Source: Mycosphaerelloides madeirae (lineage: Eukaryota; Ascomycota; Dothideomycetes; Mycosphaerellales; Mycosphaerellaceae). From it: 64,000 bases of DNA. Position 1 is the first letter of the stretch, and each line of letters starts with the position of its first letter. Location: NCBI GenBank assembly GCA_002785995.1, contig NHNV01000002.1:620001-684000 (forward strand), read 5' to 3'. The translations under genes and the position numbers were made by a program. Below are positions 1 through 10,634 of the stretch, in pieces. Below the pieces are notes generated by a model, which saw only the letters and a program-made list of their open reading frames with translations, had not been told where the DNA came from and searched no databases.

Positions 1-821
1 TCAGTGGTTCCAGCGCGGTGTCAATGCCGTCGACATTTTGTGAGTAGAGGCGGAGCAAGCGTTCTTCTTGTGCAATGGTGGCCAACATGTTGTGAAAAGC
101 AGTGGGCTTGGCATCCTTGGTGAGACGGGACATGGAGCTGACCATGTCGTGGAAAGACGAAGTCGACACGTCATCTTTGTATACAGACGCGTCAAAGAGA
201 TGCTTACCAGAGCCTTTTAGGTTGTATTCGTCCTTGAGGCTTCGGAATAAGCCTTGCGACGAGCGAAAATCAGGAACTGCGATGTTGATATTAGCATGTT
301 GACGCGTCATCAAGAGCGCGAGACCATGACTTACTGCCAGCGGTGGTAGAAATGCCGGCACCAGCGACAAAGACTATCTTTTGGTGTTTATGCAGCACGT
401 GTAGTAAGCAATCGAGGAGTTGTTGTTGCGCAGGATCGAGGGTGTCTGAGCGCAGATCGAGGTGTTCCGTGGTGCGCTCCTTGGATATTCTCCTGCGCTT
501 CTTCGGCGGAGGGCCGTCGGTGCTTCCAGAAGAAGTGTTGGAGGTGATGGCGGCAGAGTCCATACCATCTGGAACGGGGGAGCCGCTCTGCGAGGTTTGT
601 TGTGATGCGGGCGGAGAGGGATATGCGGCGCGCGCGCGCGACGGATACAACATGGCGCGGACGTCGTCAGGCGGCGGTGAAGGCGATAGACTGGGCAGCG
701 AGCTGAGCGGCGAGGAGGGGGGTGAGGGCGACGAGAGGAAGCTCGAGGGCGGCGACGAGAGGTCGCTTCCAGAGTCCGTCGACTCCTCCATGGCAATTGA
801 CAGCGGCGGCGGCATTGTCAT
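1..821 (-). CDS. HST4: Sirtuin NAD-dependent histone deacetylase, Hst3/Hst4 family (partial, 5' part)
   Basis: Exons on the minus strand are 821-335 and 276-1, and the gene runs off the left edge. The 58 bp intron (334-277) has a GTAAGT donor. The N-terminus (about 120 residues) is Ser/Pro-rich and low complexity, followed by a basic KKRRR patch that may be a nuclear signal. The catalytic core then begins with VAGAGIST (NAD-binding GAG motif), continues across the intron into IPDFRS, and reaches YSQNVDGID, the sirtuin Q-N-x-D motif. The basic patch followed by a conserved TTEHLDL segment resembles fungal Hst3/Hst4 (HstD) proteins, which remove acetyl from histone H3 Lys56 after DNA replication. 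That substrate is inferred from the family. The catalytic His and zinc cysteines lie outside the window. The start ATG at 821 is the first in frame. Confidence 0.88.
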
Positions 822-1322
822 TAAGCGCGAGAAATAGCAGGAAGGACCGGCGCGGTGCGCGAGAGGCGACGAGATTCACAATAGTGGCATGTCGTCAACA
901 ATAGTTTGTAACGCGCTGGCGGGGCCGTGAATGCAGCGGCAGAAGGCAGAGCACTGAAGAGGGAGGTTCTCCAGAGTCGAAGATGGCCCACAACAAACAC
1001 GGGTATACCCGTCAGCCCAGATCTGCTATTCTTATACCTCAGTCTCCCAATCCTGCTCCTGACACGATCTTGACTCCACTGGATAGAGTACTAATACTGG
1101 ATACCGCTTCCCGATATCGCAGTCTCCGGCAAGGCCTCCACATGTCGTGTCTCGGCCGGCCTGGTAGAGAGAATGATGAACAACCGGCTACCGTACCGAA
1201 TCAATATTGCAGCAGTAGTCCGGTAAAGTGTTGGAGACTGAGGATCAGAGCCAGACTCTCGCCTTGCCAAGCTTCATATCCAGCCGTGTGGCTCATATAT
1301 TGCATCCCGTGGACCGCCGACT
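822..1322. promoter_or_regulatory. Divergent promoter region between HST4 and MED16
   Basis: About 500 bp separate the two divergent start codons. No coding potential is supported. I see no recognisable operator. The region should hold both core promoters and 5' leaders. Confidence 0.45.
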
Positions 1323-4126
1323 ATGGACTCGGCCGTACTGGAAGAAACGGCCTTGACAGACCCAACCATGATGGATGCGACGATGGAAGATCTTTTCGGC
1401 GACGCTGGCGACGCTCTCAATGTCGCGCTGCCCCCCGCTGCTCTGCCAACGGCGACAGTCCTCCGCATTGCAGAGATGCAAAGTCGCGGATGCTGCACGT
1501 GAGTTGATTACTAGCTTTCGTTGCCTGTCATCGCTCCAGTGTTGATATCGTACATAGGAGGTTGACGTGGTCGAGCACGGGCAGCATTGCTAAAATTTCC
1601 GAAGACGGCACCAGTGTCACTTTTCGTTCCTTTATCCGTGACGGCCAGAGGTGGGTCGTCAGCGAGGCATCCAAGCATCCAATTGAAGCTCCTGAAGCTC
1701 GCAAGTTTGTACACATCCAGTTCAGCGGCATAGGCATAGATCTCGCCGTTGTCGATAACTTGGGAACCGCACATCTATACACTTTGACCGGGGCACTCGG
1801 GCGAATGGCACCTGCTAGTGGAGATATTACGCGTCTCGCCGCCGTGAAGAGCGAGCTCGATGCCCTGGTTGGCTTCCACTGGTTGCAGATGTTTCCTACG
1901 GAGTTCAAGGTCAGTGAGCCACGCACCTGATGCAGCTCTCAATACTTACCTTTTTGACAGAGCCCCTGCTTTGAACCAGCAGTGAAGCATGGCGACAAGT
2001 GGGAATTTGCCATGAAACAACGAGATCAGAAAAGGGCACACCATCCATCTGAAGGCCGGAACGCGATACTTCATGTGAGCCGATCAAGCGAGCTCACACT
2101 GCTTTATCAGAATGAAGGCCAGGGCTGGCAATCAACGAGCGTGATGTTGGACCTTGTTCGATCATCGGACGAGCTCATCTCACATGCAGATATTGGAGAA
2201 GATGGCGATGATGTCCTGGTGGTGACACATGACTACTCGTCAAGGCTCAGACTCTACCGCATCACCCTCAACTGGAATGGAGCACAGCAACTCCGGGCCC
2301 CAAACGTAACTTTCACCATCGTCGCTCCAACCCTGGAAGTTCGGCGCCTCACTGCCTTGGACCATGTGCATGCCGAGCATGTCGAAAGTGCCAAGCTCAC
2401 CCACCTTCGTCTGCTTCCCACGCCGCCGGACGCGGCACAACCGACACCGACACTCCCGGTTGTCGTTACAGTCTTCACGCATGCTCCTCTCCCAGCGGAG
2501 GTCAGCCAGAATGAAGGCTCTTTCAGCGTAGTTTCACGATGGCAGGTCGAAGCCGTCACGCCAACACTGCACGAAAGTTTTAGGAAATTGAAGCCAGGGA
2601 CCAATTTTCCGGCCTTGAAGAACCACTTCACCGTCCTGAGACGACAGCCTGATGTTATGATGAACAAGGTTATTCTGACTTTCGATTCGCAGATATTCGA
2701 CACAGTCCTTGCATTTGCTGCAACGGATGGAAGTGTCGACTTCCGGGACAGGACGTCCATGGTGCCGTTGCATTTCTCAGGAGACACCAACACGGTCTCC
2801 AGTCTCGCCCGGACAGGCTTCGAACACGTCGCTGGGGAACACAATGTACTTGCCGCCATGAATAGCGACGGCGCAGCGACCATCACGATGGGCCAGGACG
2901 GCCAGCTACACGCCCGCCCAATGACTTTCAGCGCTGGATGGGATGACTACGACGGCATCAGCGACAATAGAGCGTTCGTCTCTGCAGCGGAGGCATGCAT
3001 CGCGCGACAGTTCGCATTCTTGTGCTACCACAACGCTTCAAATGATGAGTCGCTAGCCCTGCTGCCGCTCGATGTCGCTCCCAAAATTTCGTCAGCCGTT
3101 CTGCGGCACATCTACAAAATCATGAACCGCAACCCTGACTTCTCCCTGGCTGAGCCAAACCGACAGCAAATGTTCGTTGTGAAAGATCCGCTTGTTCCCA
3201 GAGCAATGAGTGCCGCTCTAGCGCTGGGTTCAGATCCTGTGACCGGGGAGCGCGACTCACGGGCGCAACTAGCATTTGCTCTTCTGAATCTAAGAGGCAT
3301 AGCGACTGCAATGGCGCAGTCTTTGATACGCCCCAATCATAGGGACACCCCAGTCGATGTCTTCACGTCGATGTGTGGCTTCATTCGGTGGATGACGAAC
3401 TTCAGCACATACATGCTGGATACTCTGGTCAACGCCAAGCGTGATATGGACAAGGGCATTACGGCAAAGGAGGCCTTTCAGCGATTGATTTCTCGGGATG
3501 GAGAACCACTGATTCATATCCTCCTCTGCAGCTTCACCCGCACGCTCGTGCGATTTACTGTCAACTGGACCGGGAAGTATTTCCAGACGGTACAAACAGT
3601 CATTCTCCCGCGCGTACGGACCATCGCTGAACGGCAAGAATTGATCTCAATCCTCGAATTGGCCAACAAGACGCCCTTCCACCATCAAGAGCTCGACAAG
3701 ATGATGCTCGAATTCGACAACGCCATTCGAGGCGCATGGAACAAGAGCAACTTAGGCAGCGAACGAAGAAGCGAGATCGAAGCGGGCATGATGTGCGACG
3801 GCGACATTCCCGTCGAGCTCGAGCCTGCCATCAACAGCCTCATGACCACCATTCTGCCCAAAATGGCGGAGACCATGGACCTGAGCAAGCTATATTTCTG
3901 GCATATCGACTGGCTAGGCCTTCGTAACAGCAAGCCGGATCCGGGTCAACCCTACTACGACATTCATCGAAAGATCCCACTGGCGAAAGGAACACCACTG
4001 CGATCTTGTCGACGCTGTGGTTCTGTCATGGAGGACCTGCCGCCGGGGAGGGTGCGCGATATGCCTTCGTGGCTGGCTCACGCACAGAGACATTGCATCT
4101 GCATGAACTTCTGGATTCCCATCTGA
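1323..4126 (+). CDS. MED16: Mediator complex subunit 16 (Sin4 homologue)
   Basis: Exons 1323-1498, 1558-1909 and 1961-4126 join in frame to 897 codons. The first exon is short and acidic (starts MDSAVLEE) and ends in RGCCT. The second gives TWSSTGSIAKIS and a WD40-like stretch. The third is a long, largely helical body. The C-terminus has a CRRCG...WLAHAQRHC arrangement, a Cys/His cluster typical of fungal MED16. The protein is part of the Mediator tail module, which links gene-specific activators to RNA polymerase II in the nucleus. The acceptor at 1557 or 1560 is ambiguous by one codon and does not change the frame. The gene faces the CsbD-like gene tail to tail, with only 47 bp between stop codons, so the 3' UTRs probably overlap. 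Confidence 0.9.
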
Positions 4127-4173
4127 CGAGCGAAGAGCGTCTTTATCGAATTATTGTAGTGTAGCTAATGCCA

Positions 4174-4500
4174 TTACTGCTGTTTACTAGCAGCGCCTTC
4201 GTTCTCCATCCCCTCGCACCCGACCGCCTTTCCTGCGATCTCTTCAGCCTTGCCGAAGCCGCTGGCGTTTGGGTCTCTGTTCGCACTGGCGGCTTTCATG
4301 GCATCGATACCTTGTTGCTTGTCCTGCTCTGCTGACGCCTTCCACTCTTCGGAACCGGTAACGCTACCTACGGCCGCCTGTCTGGCATTAGTATTGTTGT
4401 TTGTCCTTCATCTAGTCGCTGGATACTGTACCTCTGCTTGGCCCTTGACGTACTGCGCGTGTCCGCCGACGAGAGTGGGTTGCTGGCTTGGGTCTGACAT
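4174..4500 (-). CDS. Small CsbD-like / cruciform-DNA-recognition (Hmp1-type) protein
   Basis: Exons 4500-4432 and 4377-4174 on the minus strand join across a 54 bp intron to give 90 residues. The N-terminal MSDPSQQPTLVGGHAQYVKG is followed by a VTGSEEWKAS motif and an Ala/Lys/Gln-rich helix, then an AVGCEGM segment. This pattern matches small fungal proteins annotated as mismatched base pair and cruciform DNA recognition protein (CsbD-like stress family). They are hydrophilic, probably disordered or helical, and often stress-induced; their real role is unsettled. No single uninterrupted frame covers it, so it is easily missed. The intron gives clean phase-0 joining (QAE then AAV). Confidence 0.8.
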
Positions 4501-4875
4501 ACTGATGTTGTGTCTTTGGTGGTTCACTCTGTTCGATTCGATTCTGATGGAGGGTATCAAAAGGAAGATGTTGTTAGGGTTGGGGAAGAGGCGAAAAGGT
4601 ACAGTTATGTCATCACTATGATGATATCACAGGGAGACCATATGCAGGTGATCGACCTTGGACTCCAAAAGCTTGTGCCTTCCGGTATGGCGAGAGGAGA
4701 AGAATTGCAACATTTCCATTTAGAGGCGAGATATTCTCATACACTTCGTCATTCCGCGGTCGAAGGTCCTTGTAGCAGCAGGTATACCAGCAACGCCAAA
4801 CAATGTCAGAATACGATGATCTCCAGAACGCCCATCTCAATGCGCCTCTATGCTCGTCGAAGGCAAAAGGTTCAT

Positions 4876-6076
4876 CTAATCTCTCTCGAGGTCTTTCGGC
4901 TGCGGGTCGTTGATGCCCGCTTCTGTGATTGCGAACATGCAGTCGGCTTCGGGAAGACATGGCGAGTCGTAGATCTTGCATATTCTCGTCTCGCCTCGTC
5001 CCTTCTTCAACGAAAGTCGAGTTGTAGATGCGTGAGCAATGATGTTGCCTCCGATAGGCTTCTTTGGGTCGGGATTGAACATTGCTGAAGGGCCTCCATC
5101 AACCTGTGCGACAACTTGATTGGTGATGACCACGGCGATGCCGAACTCGTCTGCGAGCCGTTGCAGCGTGCGCATGAATTTGGCGAGGTGTGTTTGTCGA
5201 TTTGAGAGTTCGCCACGGCCATTGAAATCAGTGCGGTAGAGTGAGGTCGCGCTGTCGACAATGAGGAGAGAGAAGCGGGTTTCCGTCATCATCTGGGCGG
5301 CTTGATTGAGCAGTTGGAGCTGATGGTCACTGTTGTATGCGCGCGCATACGCTACGTTGTCCAGGACTTCTTCACCTGCAAGGCCATATCGATCGGCGAC
5401 AGACAGGAGTCGTACAGGTCGGAAAGTGCCTTCGGTGTCGATGTACAGGCACTTGCCTTCTCCGCCGCCCATGTCGAACGGTAGCTGGCAAGTCACTGCC
5501 AAAGTATGGCATATCTGACTTTTTCCGGTTCTGAACTCGCCAAAGAGCTCTGTGATGCTTCCTGTTTCGACGCCGCCGGCCAGGAGAGTATCGAGTTGCT
5601 TTGAGCCTGTGGTGATGGATATGAGTTCTGATCGTCGCTGATGCATCTCCGTCGCAGTGGTGAAGCCCATGGGCACCAGTTTTGAAGCTGTCACACTGTC
5701 AATGGGTCGATCGGCCTGAAAGAGAGATTATGACACACCTTCTGTGAGGATCTTCGTGGCCTTCTGCTCTGATACACCCTTGATAGTCTCGAGTGCCTTC
5801 TTCGGACTGTTGCCACATCAGCGTACTTCACCAGGACATGCATGTTATTTACGCACGTATAGGCAATACTCTCGACAGTATTGTATCCCGCATCAATGAA
5901 GAGTTGAATGTCACGCTTCGTGAGTCCAGAGATGCCCTGCAGTTTCTCAGTAAGTGTTGAGCCATTTGCCACACGAAGCGAGTCCATACCTCCAGCGCGG
6001 CGAGCGGTGACGGCGCGCCTGGACCGCCAGCAGCACCATCTTCGTAACCCGACTGCGTTTGGCCGTCGTCACTCAT
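4876..6076 (-). CDS. RAD51: RAD51 DNA strand-exchange recombinase
   Basis: Four exons on the minus strand (6076-5990, 5936-5857, 5806-5739, 5687-4876) give 348 residues, the usual RAD51 length. The N-terminus is short and acidic (about 29 residues). Exons 2-3 encode the helix-hairpin-helix domain (LTKRDIQLFIDAGY, GVSEQKATKIL). Exon 4 starts in ASKLVPMGFTTATEMHQRR and holds the RecA core. Walker A is GEFRTGKSQ, Walker B is LLIVDSATSLYR, and the loop-2 region is VAQVDGGPSAMFNPDPKKP. The last acceptor must be at 5688, because the nearer upstream AG would put a stop in frame. The protein forms filaments on single-stranded DNA and drives homologous recombination in the nucleus. All key residues appear intact. 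Confidence 0.96.
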
Positions 6077-6294
6077 GTTGTCGGAAGTGTGCGTTGTGGG
6101 TGGGTTGCGGATGGGAGGAAAAGATAGGGAGTGTTGTCGAGGTTCAAGTTCTCGTCTATGGAAGTCGCGTCGTGAACGCGTTCGATCTTAGCATGTAAAC
6201 TCTAATCGCCAAATCACGTGCATGAATTCTAGGCTGGAACATTCAATACATGGCGCAAAGTGGGTTGGAACTTCTCCTCGCTACGTGTCTCTTA

Positions 6295-8216
6295 TCACTT
6301 CCCGCCAGCTTCTTCGCCGCCGCTCGATTCCACTGCAGCGCCATCTCCAGCGTTGGTCGTGTAAAGCTCTTCTCCCGAGTTCAGCATCAACAGCGGCAAC
6401 TCAACATCCGGCGGAGGCGTCAAGGCCACCTGCATCCGCCCGCCCTGCATCATCGATGGCAGTGGGTCTGAAGGCCGCCTTTTGCGAACTCGCTCATACG
6501 CCTGGTCCAGCGCCATCTCAATCATGCAGCGCACCTTCAACGCACATAAAGAAGGCCACACAGACCGCTCGCCGCGCATTATCCAAAAGTCGATCTCTTC
6601 CTTCGTTGGATTCTTCAGCAGGCGTCTCCAGTCCGTTAGACCAAGCTCCGGAACCAATGTGAGTGAATCTCCTTTAACCGTCTCGTCACTCAGAATTCTC
6701 CGCAGGCCATCCGGGAGAACGCCGAGAATATCAGCTATCAGCATGCCATGTTTGATCCATTCCGTGATGCTCCCCGGTTTGATCTTGCTGAGGGTCGTGC
6801 GCCACCATCGATCGAAGCCGACTCTACGCTTCCGTACATATGGTAGCGAGGGCTCAACGAAGGGAGCGACGTACGGTCTTGCTTGCGATATGATGAAGTG
6901 GTCCACATTGAACAATTGCTTCAAACGCGTCAATGGCGTTCTTCGATCCGCTGCAGATGGTGGTCGTCGGACTTTAGCCTTCGACGGCGACGGGACCTCG
7001 ACAGCTCGGATTGCACCGGTGACATCCTTGTGCAAGAGTTGGATATGAGACTCCCCATGGCGGGCCATGTTTGTAATGTGCGAAGCCATAGCTGCGGACC
7101 TGATGAGTACGTGCGGAGCAGTCAAGTAGTTCATGAGATTGGGAATCTCTTCGCTGGGTGATGAGATGATGATGTTGAGTATGCGACCAGTCCGCTGGTA
7201 CGCCTCTTCGAAAGTCAGGTCGCCGACGTTGGCTTGCACGGACTCCGCCAGAACAGATGGGTCCAGGAGGAAACCTTGCTTTACTAGTCGTATGGTTCGT
7301 CGCTCGAATGTGTTGTACAAATTATGAAATTTCGTCTGTGGTGGTGGATTGTCCAGCAGCTCAATATGCTCGTCTGTCTTTTCGCGAGCTTTAAGGGAGG
7401 ATGCTGCGAATGCGCTTAGGTCGATACTGTCGCCGCACAGAAATCCAGGAAGCTCTTCGTCGGTGTGAATGCCCACCAAGGCAGCCATCAGCGCGCCAGT
7501 ATGCGTGCCGACTATAACCTTTGGGAGTATCCCATGCTCAAGGAGCGCTTTCACGACTCCTAGGTGGCAAATTCCAAAGATTGAACCACCCTGCAACAAG
7601 AGCGCAGTGCTGCCAAAAGTGACCCTGGACTCTTGTAGTGCTTCCAGTTTGGATTGAGCAGTCAGACGGCCTCCGCCTGAGGTAAGAGCGACGGGCGATT
7701 CTGCGATGAACTTGATCGTTTCCAAGCTCTCCTCAATATAAGCATGGATGCTGCCCTTGGTGCTGATATACGTGTTTTTGTATAAAGAAAGTTGGGTAAT
7801 GTTGAACAGATTTCTGAGTAGTCCATGTCGCAGTGTGTTCACGGCTTCCACGGGTTTGTCATTACGCCGCAGCCGCTTCAATTCTTGCAGACGTTCGTCC
7901 AGATGGCGGTAGTCGTACACATCATCAAGAGGATTGGCCCGCCAATCATATCTGATGGGCACATTGTCTAGAGTAATGGCTGATCGCCACCAGTCCGTGT
8001 AGGTAGATGCCCTGGCAAGATCAGCGGTCAAGCGATCTTCGTCTGTCTTAGTCGTGATTGTGCTGTAAACTCGCTGAGAACTTCGTCAGCTTGACGGCCA
8101 AATGTTATCAAATCTAGAGCACGTACCTGAACCCAGGCATGCAGTATCTCGGCAACAGCCAAAATCATGGTGAAAATTGCAGCCCTCCACGTGTTCGAGG
8201 CCGGCGGCGGCGGCAT
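6295..8216 (-). CDS. Patatin-fold (DUF3336-type) protein lacking the catalytic dyad
   Basis: Exons 8216-8127 and 8073-6295 give 622 residues. A hydrophobic segment near the N-terminus (about residues 12-25) may insert in a membrane. The DUF3336-like region (YDYRHLDERLQELKRLR) precedes the patatin core, which opens with the glycine-rich LLQGGSIFGICHLGVVKAL (about 188-206). The nucleophile elbow, normally G-x-S-x-G, reads GTHTG (about 219-223), with His where Ser is expected. The second dyad motif, normally D-G-A/S just before LPMTRL, reads PSAADRRTPLTRL (about 402-414) with no D-G. The architecture resembles the yeast Tgl3/4/5 lipid-droplet lipases, but lipase activity looks lost. I start at 8216, because in the same frame the ATG just upstream is followed immediately by a stop. 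Confidence 0.85.
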
Positions 8217-8892
8217 ACCAGACACTCACATTGGCTGAGCTATGGCGAGAGGATGCGAGATGGGGCCAGGATGATGGATGGTAGCAGAGAAGGAGTCCAG
8301 CAATAATGCAGGAGAAGTGGTTTTGATGAGGAGATAATGCTTTGGAGGAACTTTTTGATGGCTCAACACTTTCACATGCGCCTCAGATCCCGACTCCAGA
8401 GTTCGGCAAGGGTGCCGATCATCCCGCACCTTAACCGGTCTTTCTTGCGCACAAGACAGCTGTCATCTGAGCATTTGTCTCGAACAAGACGCCACCTTCA
8501 CTCAGCATTTTCTCCAAAAGCGATCCAGGACGTAGCATCAAAGCAGGGATGGAAGAGGTGGTCGGCAATCTCGCTGAGTCATGCCTTTCAAGCCGAGGCA
8601 TCAAACCGCCGATATCACATTCTGTATAAGGCGGAGTACAATCGCTGACTTCGTATCGTTGACTATCAGATCTGTATTTCAATAGAACTGCACGAGAATT
8701 CGACAGATAGTCGTGATGGGAGAAGAGACAACAAGGACTTAGGAAAGGCACGGACGCTAGACCCACTTCCTTCCGATATATCCGACTTCAACGTCAGGAA
8801 GGATCAACACTCCTTCTCTTCTCTATTCACAAGACTACAACATGTCAACGTAAGTCGCAAAACCACGATTGTCCGTCCCTCAAACTCCACCC
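8217..8892. other. Intergenic, divergent promoter; contains a 3-codon uORF
   Basis: This lies between the divergent patatin-like and DHCR24-like genes. Open frames here look random. At 8842-8853 there is an ATG with two more sense codons and a stop, upstream of the chosen start of the next gene. Its ...AACGTAAGT context mimics an exon end plus intron donor, but no AG acceptor follows before 8893 that restores frame. Confidence 0.4.
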
Positions 8893-10451
8893 ATGGACGA
8901 CCATCGAGCTCGAGTATCGGAAATTGCCTCGCGAGTCCACTATTTCCATGAGCAGCAGACACCTTTCAGAATCTATCATGGCACAACAAGCACGACACGC
9001 CGCACAAAGCTGTCTCGCCAGCATGTCGTCGACACGAGCAAGATGGACAAAATTGTATCCATTGACAGCAAAACCAGAACAGTCCTGGTCGAACCCAACG
9101 TGTCCATGGAAAAGCTCGTAGACGGCACTTTACCTTGTGGTCTACTTCCCCTAGTGGTCATGGAATTTCCGGCTATCACCGTGGGAGGAGGATATGCCGG
9201 GACCGCCGGTGAAAGCAGCTCTTTCAGACATGGCTTGTTTGATAAGACTATTTGCAGCATAGAGATCGTGCTCGCGGATGGCGAAATTGTGCGAGCTTCA
9301 GAGCACGAGCGATCTGATCTGTTCAGTGCCACGGCGGGAACATTTGGAACCTTTGGCGTGATCACGCTTCTTGAAGTGAAGCTACGGGAGGCGAAACCTT
9401 TCGTGCGACTGGACTATTCCTTCGTGGGCGGGATGGAAGATGCGGTTAAGTTGATCGAAACCTTGACGGAAGACCAAGACGTAGAGTATCTCGAGGGCAT
9501 CATGTTTGGACTCCAAAAAGGTCTGATCATCTCTGGACGTTTGTACGGCGGCTCCGATTCCTTGTTACAACGCGTTGGATATACACGGGCTCGAGATCCA
9601 TGGTTCTATCTCCGAGCAGAAGATATTCTCAAGTCTGAATCTGATACGACTGAACTTGTCCCCGTCAAGGACTATCTCTTTCGATACGACCGCGGATGCT
9701 TCTGGTAGGAAATCAACGGCGAGAAGGCACCCACTGTCTGAGATACTTGCTGACCTCGTCCCCTTCGCTTTATAGGGGCGGCAAATATGCATTCCAATAC
9801 TTCCTCACGCCACTAAATTCCCTCACGCGATGGGCTCTGGACTACTTCATGCATACAGCAATCATGTACCACGCCATGCATAAGAGCCACATGGCAGACC
9901 AATTCATCGTCCAGGACATTGGCTTCCCATACGCAACCGTCGGTGACTTCGTCAAATATCTCGACGAGGCGTTCGGTTTCTATCCGCTATGGCTCTGCCC
10001 GCTAAAGATGGACCAGAACATGTTCCTCCGTCCACGCAACATGCCGGCCTTCTCAAAAGAAGCCCGAAGTTCCGGAATGATGATCAACGTCGGTCTCTGG
10101 GGTCCCGGTCCAACACAGTACGATGCTTTCCTACGAGCTAACCGGCAAATCGAACACAAGACGGCCGAACTGGGCGGATGCAAATGTTTTTATGCTCAAG
10201 GATTCTACACACAGGACGAGTTCTGGAAGCTGTACGACAAAGTCCAGTACGACCAGATGAGACTCAAATATAAAGCCTCTGGGCTCAGGTCCGTGTCTGA
10301 GAAGGTCAATGTCGACTTCAGTCGGAGAAAACCTGCGAAGGACCAGCAGTGGGGCGAATGGCTGTATGAGAAGTTCAAAGAACAGTGGCCGGTTCGGGGT
10401 ATGTACGGAGCGCTGCATGTGCTAATAGGCAAGGAGTATCTTTTGAGTTAG
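8893..10451 (+). CDS. FAD-dependent oxidoreductase, DHCR24 (delta-24 sterol reductase)-like
   Basis: Exons 8893-9704 and 9776-10451 give 495 residues. The N-terminal half is a PCMH-type FAD-binding domain. It shows TRTVLVEPNVSMEKLV, the MEFPAITVGGGYAGTAGESS loop, and ADGEIVRASEHE followed by SATAGTFGTFGVIT. The second half has FPYATVGDFVKYLDE and YPLWLCPLK, as in DHCR24/Diminuto proteins. Animal and plant enzymes reduce the sterol side-chain C24 double bond. Here the substrate is unknown, since fungi mainly use ERG4/ERG5 on the side chain. There is no N-terminal membrane helix, unlike animal DHCR24. The intron belongs to the look-alike intron family described separately. Start ATG 8893 has a good context, and an upstream ATG at 8842 gives only a 3-codon frame. 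Confidence 0.85.
9705..9775 (+). repeat. Introner-like intron, copy 1 (in the DHCR24-like gene)
   Basis: A 71 bp intron. Its 3' half, with CTTGCTGACC about 25 bases before a CTTCGCTTTATAG end, closely matches introns at 13436-13498 and 24211-24283 and partly 24355-24421. The 5' half (GGAAATCAACGGCGAGAAGG) also resembles the 24211-24283 copy. Confidence 0.7.
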
Positions 10452-10634
10452 GCTTCGGTTCGAATGGTGGAAGAGGCGGAATACGTGTCCTCGAAAATCC
10501 AGTTTATCTATAGCGCAAACCTCTGTACTCGCATACATGTCAATATCAACCGAAGGGAAATACAGGGGTATATAGCAGACTCCACAGTCGTGAATCCCAT
10601 TTGAACAATTTGTGACCATATCGCAGCAGATCTT

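Noticed and set aside
343..837. Plus-strand frame opposite the sirtuin exon
   Set aside because: It mirrors the Ser/Pro-rich sirtuin N-terminus; no domain, and the minus strand has clear sirtuin motifs.
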